From NCBI GenBank assembly GCA_937860285.1, contig CALMBS010000415.1:1-14500 (forward strand): a DNA stretch of 14,500 bases, read 5' to 3'. The stretch is from an uncultured Chloroflexota bacterium (GTDB lineage: Bacteria > Chloroflexota > Dehalococcoidia > UBA2247 > RBG-13-53-26). Shown piece by piece: positions 1 to 7,274 of this stretch. Under the pieces are notes generated by a model. That model made no database searches. It was not told the DNA's origin and was given only the letters and a program-made list of their open reading frames with translations. The position numbers were made by a program, and so were the translations under genes. Position 1 is the stretch's first letter; every line of letters starts with the position of its first letter.

Positions 1-1
1 C

Positions 2-1609
2 ACCGGGGGAGAGGACACCCTGAGGGGCCTTCCGCTGGACTTCGCCGACAACTTCGACGTGGTCCGCCTGGGATATGTCGAGGATCCGGCGAGGCAGGCC
101 CGGGTAGTGCGCAACCGCCTCGGCCGGCATTCAGCGCGGGTGGGCCAGAAGACCCTGGACAAGGCTATCACCATAGTGAATGAGACCAGGCACCACGCCG
201 AGGTGATCAGGGGTGTCGGCACCCGGGGCCTGATCCGGAATGCGGAGTACCTGGCCCACCTGCCGGACCTGGCGCCGGGTGAGGATGATGAGCTTCTGGG
301 CGTGGCGGCGGGCGTCTCGCTGCCGCACCGGCTGAAGCTGGCCCCGGAGGTCGACCTGCCGGGCAAGAGGGAGCAGATCGTCGAAGAGATCGTGGACCGG
401 GTGACGGGCGCGGTGAGGGTCAGCGAGGAGCTGGCCACGCTCACCAAGGAGGATGTCCTGGCCCTGGTGGAGGAGATCGCCCGCGAGGACAAGCTGCGCA
501 AGCCCCTCAAGTACGGCGCCTTCGACCTCCTGCTGAAGAGGATCAAGCGCTTCCCGGATACGCGCCTCGCGCAGCTCTACCGGGACATAGCCGCGCGCCT
601 GCCGGAGCTGTATCCGGAGAGGGTCAGCGCGGACAACCTGGACGAGGCCCTGTTGCAGGAGGTGGAGGACATCCGCAAGGAGAAGGAGCGCATCCACGAG
701 ATGCTGGAGCGGCAGGCGCTGGCCAAGATGCTGGAGTTCCTGGAGAAGGAGGACATCCTGGAGCGCACCAGCACCGGCTGGATGCTGAGCCAGAGGGGCA
801 TCAACATGCTCCTGGAGAGGCTGACGCCGCGGCTGGACGAGGGCGGCAACCTGTACGGGTACGGCAAGCATGCTTCCGGCAAGAAGCTGAGCCTGGGGGA
901 GGGGCGGGTGGTCGGCACCAGGCACTACCGGTTCGGGGACAAGTACCGTGAGATCTCCTTTCGGGACACCGTCCGCGAGGCCATACGCAACCGCCGCCAG
1001 CACATCACCCGGGAAGACATCCTGGTCAATATCAAGGACATCCGCACCAGGATGGACATCGTCCTGGTGATCGATGTCTCCGGCACCATGCTGCAGCTGG
1101 AGAAGTTCTGGTTTGCCAAGGAGAGCGCCATCGCCCTGACGCTGGCGGCCACCTCCTACAGGGACCGGGTGGCCGTGGTCTCGTTCTCCAACCTGGCGGA
1201 CGTGGTGGTGGACCTTACCTCCAGTCCGCACCAGGCCACGCGCAAGCTGATTGACCTCGAGCTGCACGAGAACGCCTTCACCAACATCGGCTTCGGCCTG
1301 TCCAAGGCCTGCGAGCTCCTGGAGCACCATCCCAAGGGCCGGGCCAAGCAGCACGTCATCCTGATCTCCGACGGTGACGCCACCGCCCCGCATCCCTCGC
1401 CCCAGAAGTACGCCCTGCGGCAGGCGGCCAACGTGGCCCGGCGGGGGATCACCATATCGTGCATCTGCATCAACCAGAGGTCCGCCGACCCCGAGCTCAT
1501 GAGGCGGATCGCCAAGACCGGGAAAGGCCGGATCTACCTCATCGGCGCGGAGGAGCTCTCCACCACGGTGCTCGAGGAGGCGGCCGCGGCGCGGGCCGCG
1601 GGCGGGTAG
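2..1609 (+). CDS. AAA+/VWA chelatase-type protein (ChlD/BchD-like), 5' partial
   Basis: The reading frame is open to the left edge, so the gene starts outside the window; a GTG at 59 lies inside conserved sequence and is probably not the start. About 535 residues are visible. The first ones (FADNFDVVRLGYVEDP) look like the end of a Mg-chelatase/MoxR-type AAA+ module, where a DRFD-like segment precedes the helical lid. A charged helical linker with coiled-coil character follows (about nt 350-780). The C-terminal third is a von Willebrand A domain. Its metal-ion-dependent adhesion site starts with DVSGT (nt 1073-1087; the usual form is DxSxS), with the later Thr in FTNIG and Asp in ISDGD. AAA+/VWA pairs such as ChlI/ChlD and CoxD/CoxE use ATP to insert metals or remodel metalloenzymes. 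The gene ends 4 bases before the FwdB-like gene, so a role in maturing that Mo/W enzyme is plausible but inferred. A true role in chlorophyll synthesis is not supported here. Confidence 0.8.
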   Translation, partial: TGGEDTLRGLPLDFADNFDVVRLGYVEDPARQARVVRNRLGRHSARVGQKTLDKAITIVNETRHHAEVIRGVGTRGLIRNAEYLAHLPDLAPGEDDELLGVAAGVSLPHRLKLAPEVDLPGKREQIVEEIVDRVTGAVRVSEELATLTKEDVLALVEEIAREDKLRKPLKYGAFDLLLKRIKRFPDTRLAQLYRDIAARLPELYPERVSADNLDEALLQEVEDIRKEKERIHEMLERQALAKMLEFLEKEDILERTSTGWMLSQRGINMLLERLTPRLDEGGNLYGYGKHASGKKLSLGEGRVVGTRHYRFGDKYREISFRDTVREAIRNRRQHITREDILVNIKDIRTRMDIVLVIDVSGTMLQLEKFWFAKESAIALTLAATSYRDRVAVVSFSNLADVVVDLTSSPHQATRKLIDLELHENAFTNIGFGLSKACELLEHHPKGRAKQHVILISDGDATAPHPSPQKYALRQAANVARRGITISCICINQRSADPELMRRIAKTGKGRIYLIGAEELSTTVLEEAAAARAAGG

Positions 1610-1613
1610 CGGC

Positions 1614-2846
1614 ATGGGTTCCCGGACGCTGGTCTGCACCGGGTGCGGCTGCCTGTGCGATGACGTTCAGGTGGACATCGAAGGCGGCCTCCCGGGGCGC
1701 ATCGAGAACGCCTGCGCCAGGGGCGCGGCCTACCTGAGGGCCGCGTTCAACGCCCGGCGCCGGGCCGGGGCCCGGATCCGAGGCGACGCCTGCTCACCTG
1801 AGGCGGCCATCGACGAGGCCGCCCGGCTCCTCTCCAGGGCGCGGCGCCGGCTGGTCTTCGGGCTGGACAGCTCGACGCAGGAGGCGCAGAGGCTGGCCGT
1901 CGAGCTGGCACAGAAGCTGGGCGCCGTCATCGATGGCGCCTCATCGTTCTCCTGGGGGCCCCTCATCGAGCGCATCGTGGGCCAGGACCTCCCTTCCTGC
2001 TCTCTCTCCGACGTGAAGGACAAGGCCGACCTGCTCCTCTACTGGGGCGCGAATCCTACGGCCACGCACCCCCGGCACCTGTCGCGGCATACATACTACG
2101 CCTACACGGAGTTCAATCCGGCCGGGTGGTACCCCAGGGTCACGCTGGCCTCGGTCGATGTCAGGCAGACTGAGCTCGCCGCCATGTCCAAGCCCGCCTT
2201 CCGCATCAAGCCGGGGGGCGACCGGGGCCTCATATCGGGTGTGCTGGGAGAATCGCCGGCTGACGCTCAGGCCGGGCAGCTCGCCGAGCTGGTACGGAAG
2301 TCCCGTTTCTGCGCCCTGTTCTGCGGCCTGGGCCTGGTCCAGGCGCTGGACGGTGATCTGGACGCCTTCACCCGGATGGTCCGGATGCCCGGCCAGTCTG
2401 TCAGGATGGCGGTCATCCCCATGATCGCCGAGACGAACATGATGGGGCTCACCCGGACGCTGCACGAGCGGACAAGTTATGTCAACTCCATCAGCTTCGC
2501 CGGAGACGTTTCGGGCGGACGCCAGTTCTCGTTCGTGGAGCAGGTCCGTCAGCAGGCTGCGGACTGCATCCTGGTCATAGGCTCGGACCCCTTCGCCGCG
2601 CTGCCGCAGTCGCTGCTGGCGCAACTGCAGGGACCGAACGTGAGCATCATCTGCATGGACCATTTCCCGACGCTCACCGCCGATGCGGCCGACGTGGTCG
2701 TCCCCACCGCGGTGCCCGGCGTGGAGTCGAGCGGCACCCTGGTGCGCCTGGACGGAGAACGGGTGGCGCTGGCCGAGCCGGTGAAGGATGGCCCCCTGAC
2801 GCAGGAGGCGGCGCTGGTCCGGCTCATGGAGAAGGTGCAGCCATGA
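1614..2846 (+). CDS. fwdB: formylmethanofuran dehydrogenase subunit B-like (molybdopterin catalytic subunit)
   Basis: A 410-residue protein, close to the usual FwdB/FmdB length. FwdB carries the bis-pterin Mo or W site that reduces CO2 to formate or oxidises formyl groups. The N-terminus has the [4Fe-4S] motif C8-x2-C11-x3-C15 with C34 (ENAC). Residues 127-157 match the FwdB signature: PSCSLSDVKDKAD, then YWGANP, then HPRHLSR. By that alignment, Cys129 is the expected Mo/W ligand. DVRQTE (182-187) and the C-terminal VVVPTAVPGVESSGT are typical pterin-binding segments. The ATG lies 4 bases after the previous stop, with only a weak GGCGGG upstream, suggesting translational coupling. The stop overlaps the next start as ATGA. 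FwdA (the formyl-hydrolysing subunit) and FwdC are not visible and may lie upstream. In a bacterium the C1 carrier may not be methanofuran, so the physiological substrate is uncertain. Confidence 0.87.
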   Translation: MGSRTLVCTGCGCLCDDVQVDIEGGLPGRIENACARGAAYLRAAFNARRRAGARIRGDACSPEAAIDEAARLLSRARRRLVFGLDSSTQEAQRLAVELAQKLGAVIDGASSFSWGPLIERIVGQDLPSCSLSDVKDKADLLLYWGANPTATHPRHLSRHTYYAYTEFNPAGWYPRVTLASVDVRQTELAAMSKPAFRIKPGGDRGLISGVLGESPADAQAGQLAELVRKSRFCALFCGLGLVQALDGDLDAFTRMVRMPGQSVRMAVIPMIAETNMMGLTRTLHERTSYVNSISFAGDVSGGRQFSFVEQVRQQAADCILVIGSDPFAALPQSLLAQLQGPNVSIICMDHFPTLTADAADVVVPTAVPGVESSGTLVRLDGERVALAEPVKDGPLTQEAALVRLMEKVQP

Positions 2847-3241
2847 CCTCGCCTCAGGCGGAGCTGGTCCTGACCCTGGTGTTCCACGACGATGCCTACC
2901 TTCCCGTCGTGTCTCTCGCGGAAGGCTGGGGAGACGCCTACCAGAAGAAGGCGGCGGTGGTGCGCCTGGCGAAGGCGGATATGGAGAAGCTGGGGTTGAA
3001 GGCCAACGACAGGGTCCGGATCACCGCCCCGGCGGGTTCGGTGGTAGTGGCGGCCAGGCCGGACGCCGCGGGGGAGGCTGGCATCGCTCTGATGGCTTCC
3101 AGCCTCTACACGAATACCCTGGCGGGCTGCGGAACAGGCAGCCATGTTCTACCACTCAGGCACATCGAAGGCCGAGCGGCGGTCACGGACAGAGACGTCA
3201 CCCCGGTCCGGGATCTGGTAGTGAAGAGGGACCGTGCCTAA
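2843..3241 (+). CDS. fwdD: formylmethanofuran dehydrogenase subunit D-like (molybdopterin dinucleotide-binding)
   Basis: A 132-residue protein starting in an ATGA overlap with the FwdB-like gene. It has the small beta-barrel fold pattern of molybdopterin dinucleotide-binding domains. RLAKADMEKLGLKANDRVRITAPAG contains the typical 'LGL..ND.V.I' segment (residues about 50-66), followed by VVVAA and a late SSLYTNTLAGCGTG loop (86-99), where family members contact the pterin. In methanogens FwdD is either separate, as here, or fused to FwdB. Together the two proteins build the bis-MGD site. The tight overlap supports stoichiometric production with the FwdB-like protein. A stand-alone domain from another Mo/W oxidoreductase is possible, but the neighbour makes FwdD the best reading. 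Confidence 0.82.
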   Translation: MTSPQAELVLTLVFHDDAYLPVVSLAEGWGDAYQKKAAVVRLAKADMEKLGLKANDRVRITAPAGSVVVAARPDAAGEAGIALMASSLYTNTLAGCGTGSHVLPLRHIEGRAAVTDRDVTPVRDLVVKRDRA

Positions 3242-3728
3242 GAGAGACCTGCAGCCGCTCCAGATCCAGAGGACGCTGCCGCGGACCAACTGCAAGCAGT
3301 GCGGGTCAGCGGGGTGCTACGCCTTCGCCTTCGACCTCATCAGCCGCAGCAAGCGCCCCGAGGACTGCCCGCCCCTGCTCACGCCGGAGTTCGCCGAGTC
3401 GCTGGCCATACTCAAAGACCTCTTCGGGGAGGGCGAGCGTACTCCAGGCACGGACCACGTGATCGACAAGACCCGGTGCACCGGCTGCGGTGACTGCGTC
3501 ACCGTCTGCAACCGGGCCCTCACCACCATCACCAGGGGCGGACGCTATTCACAGCGCGCCCCGGTGCCGCCGCCGCTCAAGGTCATCGACGGACAGCTCG
3601 ATGTGGTGGAGTGGAAGAGCTGCAAGCGGGCCACGCCAGGACTGGACATCTGCAACCTGTGCGCCGAGAAATGCCCGTTTTCGGCTATCGACCTGGTGAA
3701 GGCCGAGGAAGAAGAGGACGAGGAGTAG
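3234..3728 (+). CDS. polyferredoxin with CdhE/RnfB-type N-terminal Fe-S domain
   Basis: A 164-residue protein with a GTG start, overlapping the FwdD-like stop by 8 bases; AAGAGGGA precedes the start. Residues 16-47 carry C20-x2-C23-x4-C28-x16-C45 (LPRTNCKQCGSAGCYAFAF...DCPPL). This is the four-cysteine Fe-S motif (Pfam 'FeS', PF04060 type) known from the corrinoid Fe-S protein CdhE/AcsC and from RnfB. A ferredoxin-like part follows with C82-x2-C85-x2-C88-x3-C92, then C130 and C140-x2-C143-x3-C147-Pro. That gives up to three [4Fe-4S] clusters. The C-terminus is a run of acidic residues (EEEEDEE). By position it should pass electrons to or from the FwdB/D-like catalytic unit, in the role FwdF/FwdG play in methanogens. 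This domain combination is not the usual FwdG. The exact partner is inferred. Confidence 0.78.
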   Translation: MPKRDLQPLQIQRTLPRTNCKQCGSAGCYAFAFDLISRSKRPEDCPPLLTPEFAESLAILKDLFGEGERTPGTDHVIDKTRCTGCGDCVTVCNRALTTITRGGRYSQRAPVPPPLKVIDGQLDVVEWKSCKRATPGLDICNLCAEKCPFSAIDLVKAEEEEDEE

Positions 3729-3779
3729 GCGCCGGGACCGGGGTGACCCGGCGGGCGCCGGGACCAGGGTGACCCGGCG
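3728..3779. repeat. two tandem 26-base repeats filling a convergent intergenic gap
   Basis: Copy 1 is 3728-3753 and copy 2 is 3754-3779. They begin GGCGCCGGGACC and end GGGTGACCCGGCG, and differ at one base (G at 3740, A at 3766). Each copy is an inverted repeat, CGCCGGG / CCCGGCG, with a 10-base loop (arms 3730-3736 and 3747-3753; 3756-3762 and 3773-3779). Copy 2 extends to 8 pairs with C3780. The pair begins at the last base of the polyferredoxin stop codon and ends next to the stop of the convergent SDR gene. It could end transcription from both sides, although neither flank has a T-tract. Confidence 0.85.
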
Positions 3780-4580
3780 CTACCACATGGCCACCCCGCC
3801 CCCCACGCAGATGGTCTGGCCGGTGAGGAACCCGGCCCGGTCGGAGGCCAGGAACACCACGCTGGCGGCCATGTCCTCCGGCTTCCCCAGGCGGGGGACC
3901 GGCCAGTACTTCAGGGCCCCCGCCAGCCTTTGCGGCGTGAAGTAGTCGTAGCCCCACTGCTTCCAGAAGCTCGCGTCCCCGGTATGGTCGGCGCTCTCGG
4001 GCACGATCCACCCCGGCGAGGCGCAGTTGACCGTGATGCCGTACCGGCCCAGCTCCCAGGCCAGGGCCCGGGACAGGGCGATGACCCCGCCCTTGGTGCC
4101 GCCGTACACGGCGCAGTCGATGGCCCCCAGGCCGATCTGGCCAGAGGCTGAGGCGATATTGATGATCCGGCCCTGCTGTCGCTCGATCATGTGATCGGCC
4201 ACGGCCCGGATGCAGTTGATGACCCCCCAGTAGTTCAGCTTGATCTCCTTGTCCCACTCCTCCCTCTTCTTCTTGATGAAGGGGGCCATGCCGGTGGTGC
4301 CGCCGGCGTTGTTGACCAGCACGTCGATCCGGCCGAAATGCTTCAGTGTCTCCCGGACCATGGCCTGCACCGAGTCCCAGTCCGTAACGTCCGTGGGGAC
4401 CAGGACCGCCTCCCCGCCGGCCCGGTTGGCTTCTTCGACCACCGTCTTCCCCTGCTCCTGGTCCTTCTCGGCGGCCACCAGCCGCGATCCCTCCCGGGCG
4501 AACTCCAGCAGGATGCCCCTCCCGATATTGGATCCGGCCCCGGTCACTACGACCGTCTTGCCCTTCAAACCCAGGTCCAT
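3780..4580 (-). CDS. short-chain dehydrogenase/reductase (SDR), FabG-like
   Basis: A 266-residue classical SDR. The start chosen is the ATG at 4580, because GGGAGGT sits 5-6 bases before it and the fold begins directly after it; an in-frame extension to 4706 would run into the upstream gene and adds no recognisable sequence. The cofactor motif is TGAGSNIG (13-20), followed by NNAG (90-93) and LNYWG with Asn116. The catalytic set is Ser146, Tyr159 and Lys163 (YGGTK). The C-terminus GGGVAMW is typical. It is an NAD(P)-dependent alcohol/ketone or hydroxyacyl dehydrogenase; the substrate cannot be read from sequence. It is the last gene of the minus-strand run that includes the AOR, 91 bases downstream of the AOR stop, so it may act on the same substrate chain. 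Confidence 0.88.
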   Translation of the reverse strand: MDLGLKGKTVVVTGAGSNIGRGILLEFAREGSRLVAAEKDQEQGKTVVEEANRAGGEAVLVPTDVTDWDSVQAMVRETLKHFGRIDVLVNNAGGTTGMAPFIKKKREEWDKEIKLNYWGVINCIRAVADHMIERQQGRIINIASASGQIGLGAIDCAVYGGTKGGVIALSRALAWELGRYGITVNCASPGWIVPESADHTGDASFWKQWGYDYFTPQRLAGALKYWPVPRLGKPEDMAASVVFLASDRAGFLTGQTICVGGGVAMW

Positions 4581-4671
4581 GGTCGACCTCCCTTCCGTTA
4601 GGCCTGTCGTCGGCGCCTCTCGTTGTCCGCCAAGGCTGGAGGAAGGCGCTCCTCCGATGCCGCTGATGCGG

Positions 4672-6627
4672 CTAGTGGCCCAGCAACCCCCGGGCTTCAA
4701 GATCATCAGCCACGTTGCCCAACCCGAGGTCCACCAGGGGCTCCCTGGTCTGGAGCCCGGTCCCGGGGTCCCACCCCCTGAGGCGGTAGTACTCGTCCTT
4801 CATGGCCTCGAACGACTGGCGGTCGAGGGTGGCCCCCTTGCGGCTGATCGGCTGCCAGTCCCGGCCGGGGACCACGCAGTCCTGGTTGACCTGGTCGAAC
4901 CGCAGGGGTTCGGTGAAGCAGCGGCCGGGCGGCTGGTCGAAGGCCCTGCCCCGGTGCCCTTCCCTCACCCTGATAGCCCTCTCCAGGTTGAAGACCCGCT
5001 CGCCGATCCGGTTCAATCCGTTCTCGTCGACCTCCCTCCCGGTCACGGCCGAGAGCAGCCGGCTCTCCAGTGCCGGGTCCCCCACGTGGTCCGCCGTGTT
5101 CTCCTGGTCCACTATGGGCCAGACCATGTCGCAGAGCACCAGGCACTCCTTGGCGGTCTCCCGGTCCTGGATCATCCTGGCGGCCAGCGCCTTCCCCTCG
5201 TACGTCGAAAGGTCCCCGGCCGCCTCGCTGCCCCAGAACCGGTGGGCTATGGCCCTTATCACCCCGGGGGCAGCCTGGGCGCCGGGCTCCCCGCGGGCCC
5301 ACGAGGCGAACTTGGGCATGAGCACACCGTACTCGTGCAGCTGGCTCATGGGCAGCCGCGGCTCCGTGGCGTAGAAGATCGCGTGGGGGATGTACAGCCT
5401 GGGGTCATAGAGAAGCTCATACTCCGGCATGCCCAGGTAGCCCACGTTCCGCGTCAGCCTGACGGCATCCGGCCCGACCTGTGCCGCGGCGGCCTGGATC
5501 CCCATGGCCAGGAGGTCGCCGAAGCCCTCCCGGCGGGCCATCTTTCCAGTCAGCGCCTCGATGAACTCCGGGCTCCCCGCCCGTGATATTGGTATCCCCG
5601 TCCCTTCGTCCGTCAGGATGCCTGCCTGGAAGCAGGCGTACAGCCACCCGATGGTGTGATCGATGCTCTTGGAATCCAGCCCGCAATTGTCGATGAGCTT
5701 GGTGGCGTGGAAGGCCACATCGTCCTTCCAGCCGCCGTGATGGAGGACTACCCAGGGCTGGTAGAACAGCGCCGAGGCGCACATGAACTTGCCCTTCCGT
5801 CCGTCCTCCGCCTCGTAGAGCCGCCTGGTGCAGCCCCGGCAGCCGTAGCAGGGGGCCGCCTTCTTCATCTTCACCCGGCCGAAGCTGGGCACCAGGTCGT
5901 CCGAGTACCGGTACGTCGACGCCTTGAGGGGCAGGCGCCTCAGCCCGCGGTAGTATTCGATGAGCTGCTGCAGCTCCTCCGGCCGGGCTACCTCGGCCCT
6001 TCTGCCGGACGATGTCAGCACGATGGCTTTGAGCTTCTTGGCCCCCATGGCGGCCCCCAAGCCGCCGGAGCCGCTGGAGTCCTGGTCGGCCAGGATGGTG
6101 GCCATCACCGCCCCCTTCTCGCCTGCCGGCCCGATCGCCGCCACCCTGGCGGCCTCCCCCAGCTCCGCCGTTAGGGCCTCCCTGGTCTCGATGGCGCCCC
6201 TTCCCCACAGGTGCGAGGCGTCCCTGATGCTGGCTCCGCCGTCGCTGATGAGCACGTAGACCGGCTTCTCCGAGCAGCCCCGGACGGCGATGGCGTCGTA
6301 CCCGCCGAACTTGAGCGAGGCGCCCCACCGGCCGCCGAGGTTGCAGTAGCTGAAGTGGTGGGGATTCGTGGCGGGGGACTTGCCGCACACCTGCCAGCGG
6401 GAGCCCCCGATCACCGGCACGCCGGCCAGCGGGCCGGTGGCGAACACCAGCACGTTCCCCGGGTCGAAGGCGCTCGATTCCGGCCGCGTCTCGTCCCAGT
6501 ACAGCCGGGCGGCGAGGCCCCGGCCTCCGAGGAACGCGTCCGAGTATTCCAGCGTGGCCAGCTCGTCAACGCGCTGCGAGGACAGGTCGATCCTCAAGAT
6601 TCGTCCGGCGTATCCGGGTGTACCCAT
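4672..6627 (-). CDS. tungsten aldehyde:ferredoxin oxidoreductase family protein (AOR/BamB-like)
   Basis: A 651-residue protein, normal for the AOR family. The start is the ATG at 6627, giving MGTPGYAGRILRIDL, the usual AOR N-terminus; upstream in-frame codons run into the preceding gene. The N-terminal domain (1-210) shows LGGRGLAARLYW, PLAGVPV, GGRWGASLKFGGYDAI and IGPAGEKG (166-172), as in tungstopterin-binding AORs. The Fe-S motif is C260-x2-C263-x2-C266, and the distal cysteine is C495 or C499 (ECLVLCD). The family usually has C-x2-C-x3-C, so one residue is missing here. The C-terminus (YYRLRGWDPGTG...LVDLGLGNVADDLEARGLL) also resembles BamB, the catalytic subunit of class II benzoyl-CoA reductase. 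Family members oxidise aldehydes with ferredoxin or, as BamB, reduce aromatic acyl-CoA. Substrate unknown. The gene follows two DUF6125-like paralogues and precedes an SDR. Confidence 0.9.
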   Translation of the reverse strand: MGTPGYAGRILRIDLSSQRVDELATLEYSDAFLGGRGLAARLYWDETRPESSAFDPGNVLVFATGPLAGVPVIGGSRWQVCGKSPATNPHHFSYCNLGGRWGASLKFGGYDAIAVRGCSEKPVYVLISDGGASIRDASHLWGRGAIETREALTAELGEAARVAAIGPAGEKGAVMATILADQDSSGSGGLGAAMGAKKLKAIVLTSSGRRAEVARPEELQQLIEYYRGLRRLPLKASTYRYSDDLVPSFGRVKMKKAAPCYGCRGCTRRLYEAEDGRKGKFMCASALFYQPWVVLHHGGWKDDVAFHATKLIDNCGLDSKSIDHTIGWLYACFQAGILTDEGTGIPISRAGSPEFIEALTGKMARREGFGDLLAMGIQAAAAQVGPDAVRLTRNVGYLGMPEYELLYDPRLYIPHAIFYATEPRLPMSQLHEYGVLMPKFASWARGEPGAQAAPGVIRAIAHRFWGSEAAGDLSTYEGKALAARMIQDRETAKECLVLCDMVWPIVDQENTADHVGDPALESRLLSAVTGREVDENGLNRIGERVFNLERAIRVREGHRGRAFDQPPGRCFTEPLRFDQVNQDCVVPGRDWQPISRKGATLDRQSFEAMKDEYYRLRGWDPGTGLQTREPLVDLGLGNVADDLEARGLLGH

Positions 6628-6673
6628 ACCTGCGTGTAGCTTCTCCCGCGGCTCTTGCCGTTGAGGAATATGT

Positions 6674-7231
6674 CTAAACCGTGATGTCCCACTGGCACGC
6701 GATTTCATCCCGGCTGGCTCGAGGAGGCAGCTTCAGAGGTGTGGCCCGGGCGGTGGGCAGCAGCAGCTGGAAGTAGCTGTTCATGCAGAACCCTTCTACC
6801 TGGTGACACACATGCATGATCCGGCCCGGGTCCGCCTTCTCCAGATACTCCAGGTTCAGACAACGCCGGGCAGTCCATATGACGTGGTTTCGGTCTATGA
6901 TCTCGAACGAGCCAACAGGCTGGAAGGCCATGGACCCCTCCAGAATCAAGTGGGAGACCTTGCAGAGGTCGACCGCATCTTTGACCGGTATCTTGGCCAG
7001 TGCCGCCATCCTGGGCCAACCGACCCTGGCCTGCTCCAGCCAGAAGTCCAACTCCCACCGGTCAGCTTCTTCCTTGCCCAGCCTGGCCTCAAGCGTCTTG
7101 TGCCAGAGCTCCTCCCATTTCAGGGCCATGCCCTGCCACTCCCTGGCCAGCTTCACGATGAATTCCTTGGAGAAATCCTCCAGCTTCAGATCATCCTTGA
7201 TGGGCCCGCTATAGTCGTTCAGCTCTGTCAT
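6674..7231 (-). CDS. DUF6125-like protein, paralogue A
   Basis: A 185-residue protein with GAGGAGG four bases before its ATG at 7231. The N-terminus (ELNDYSGPIKDDLKLEDFSKE) and overall length match the neighbouring upstream gene, so the two are tandem paralogues. Conserved between them are DYSGP (6-10), a helical first half with a Trp-rich segment, N115-H116 followed by Ile and Thr, C124, LEK, VC (C142), a Glu four residues later, and a final C-x-W (C179). The spaced Cys/His pattern suggests a metal or thiol site. I place it in the DUF6125 group, distantly similar to L-2-amino-thiazoline-4-carboxylate hydrolase-like proteins, from memory. No function is established. There is no signal peptide or membrane segment. 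It ends 46 bases before the AOR start, so it is probably co-expressed with it. Confidence 0.72.
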   Translation of the reverse strand: MTELNDYSGPIKDDLKLEDFSKEFIVKLAREWQGMALKWEELWHKTLEARLGKEEADRWELDFWLEQARVGWPRMAALAKIPVKDAVDLCKVSHLILEGSMAFQPVGSFEIIDRNHVIWTARRCLNLEYLEKADPGRIMHVCHQVEGFCMNSYFQLLLPTARATPLKLPPRASRDEIACQWDITV

Positions 7232-7274
7232 TCTGCCTCCTCGGACGGTCCAGGTTCCGGAGTCCAGCTGGCCG

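Noticed and set aside
131..1639. 502-codon open frame on the minus strand opposite the VWA gene
   Set aside because: It is antisense to a clear AAA+/VWA domain protein. Its translation is Leu/Gly/Arg/Gln-rich with no motif. It is the usual GC-rich shadow frame.
4638..4655. GGAGGA / TCCTCC hairpin between the AOR and SDR genes
   Set aside because: It has only six pairs and no T-tract, and is likely chance in GC-rich DNA. It is not strong enough to call a terminator or attenuator.
4240..5586. 448-codon plus-strand frame opposite the SDR and AOR genes
   Set aside because: It is low-complexity, Pro/Leu/Gly-rich, has no domain, and spans two well-supported minus-strand genes.
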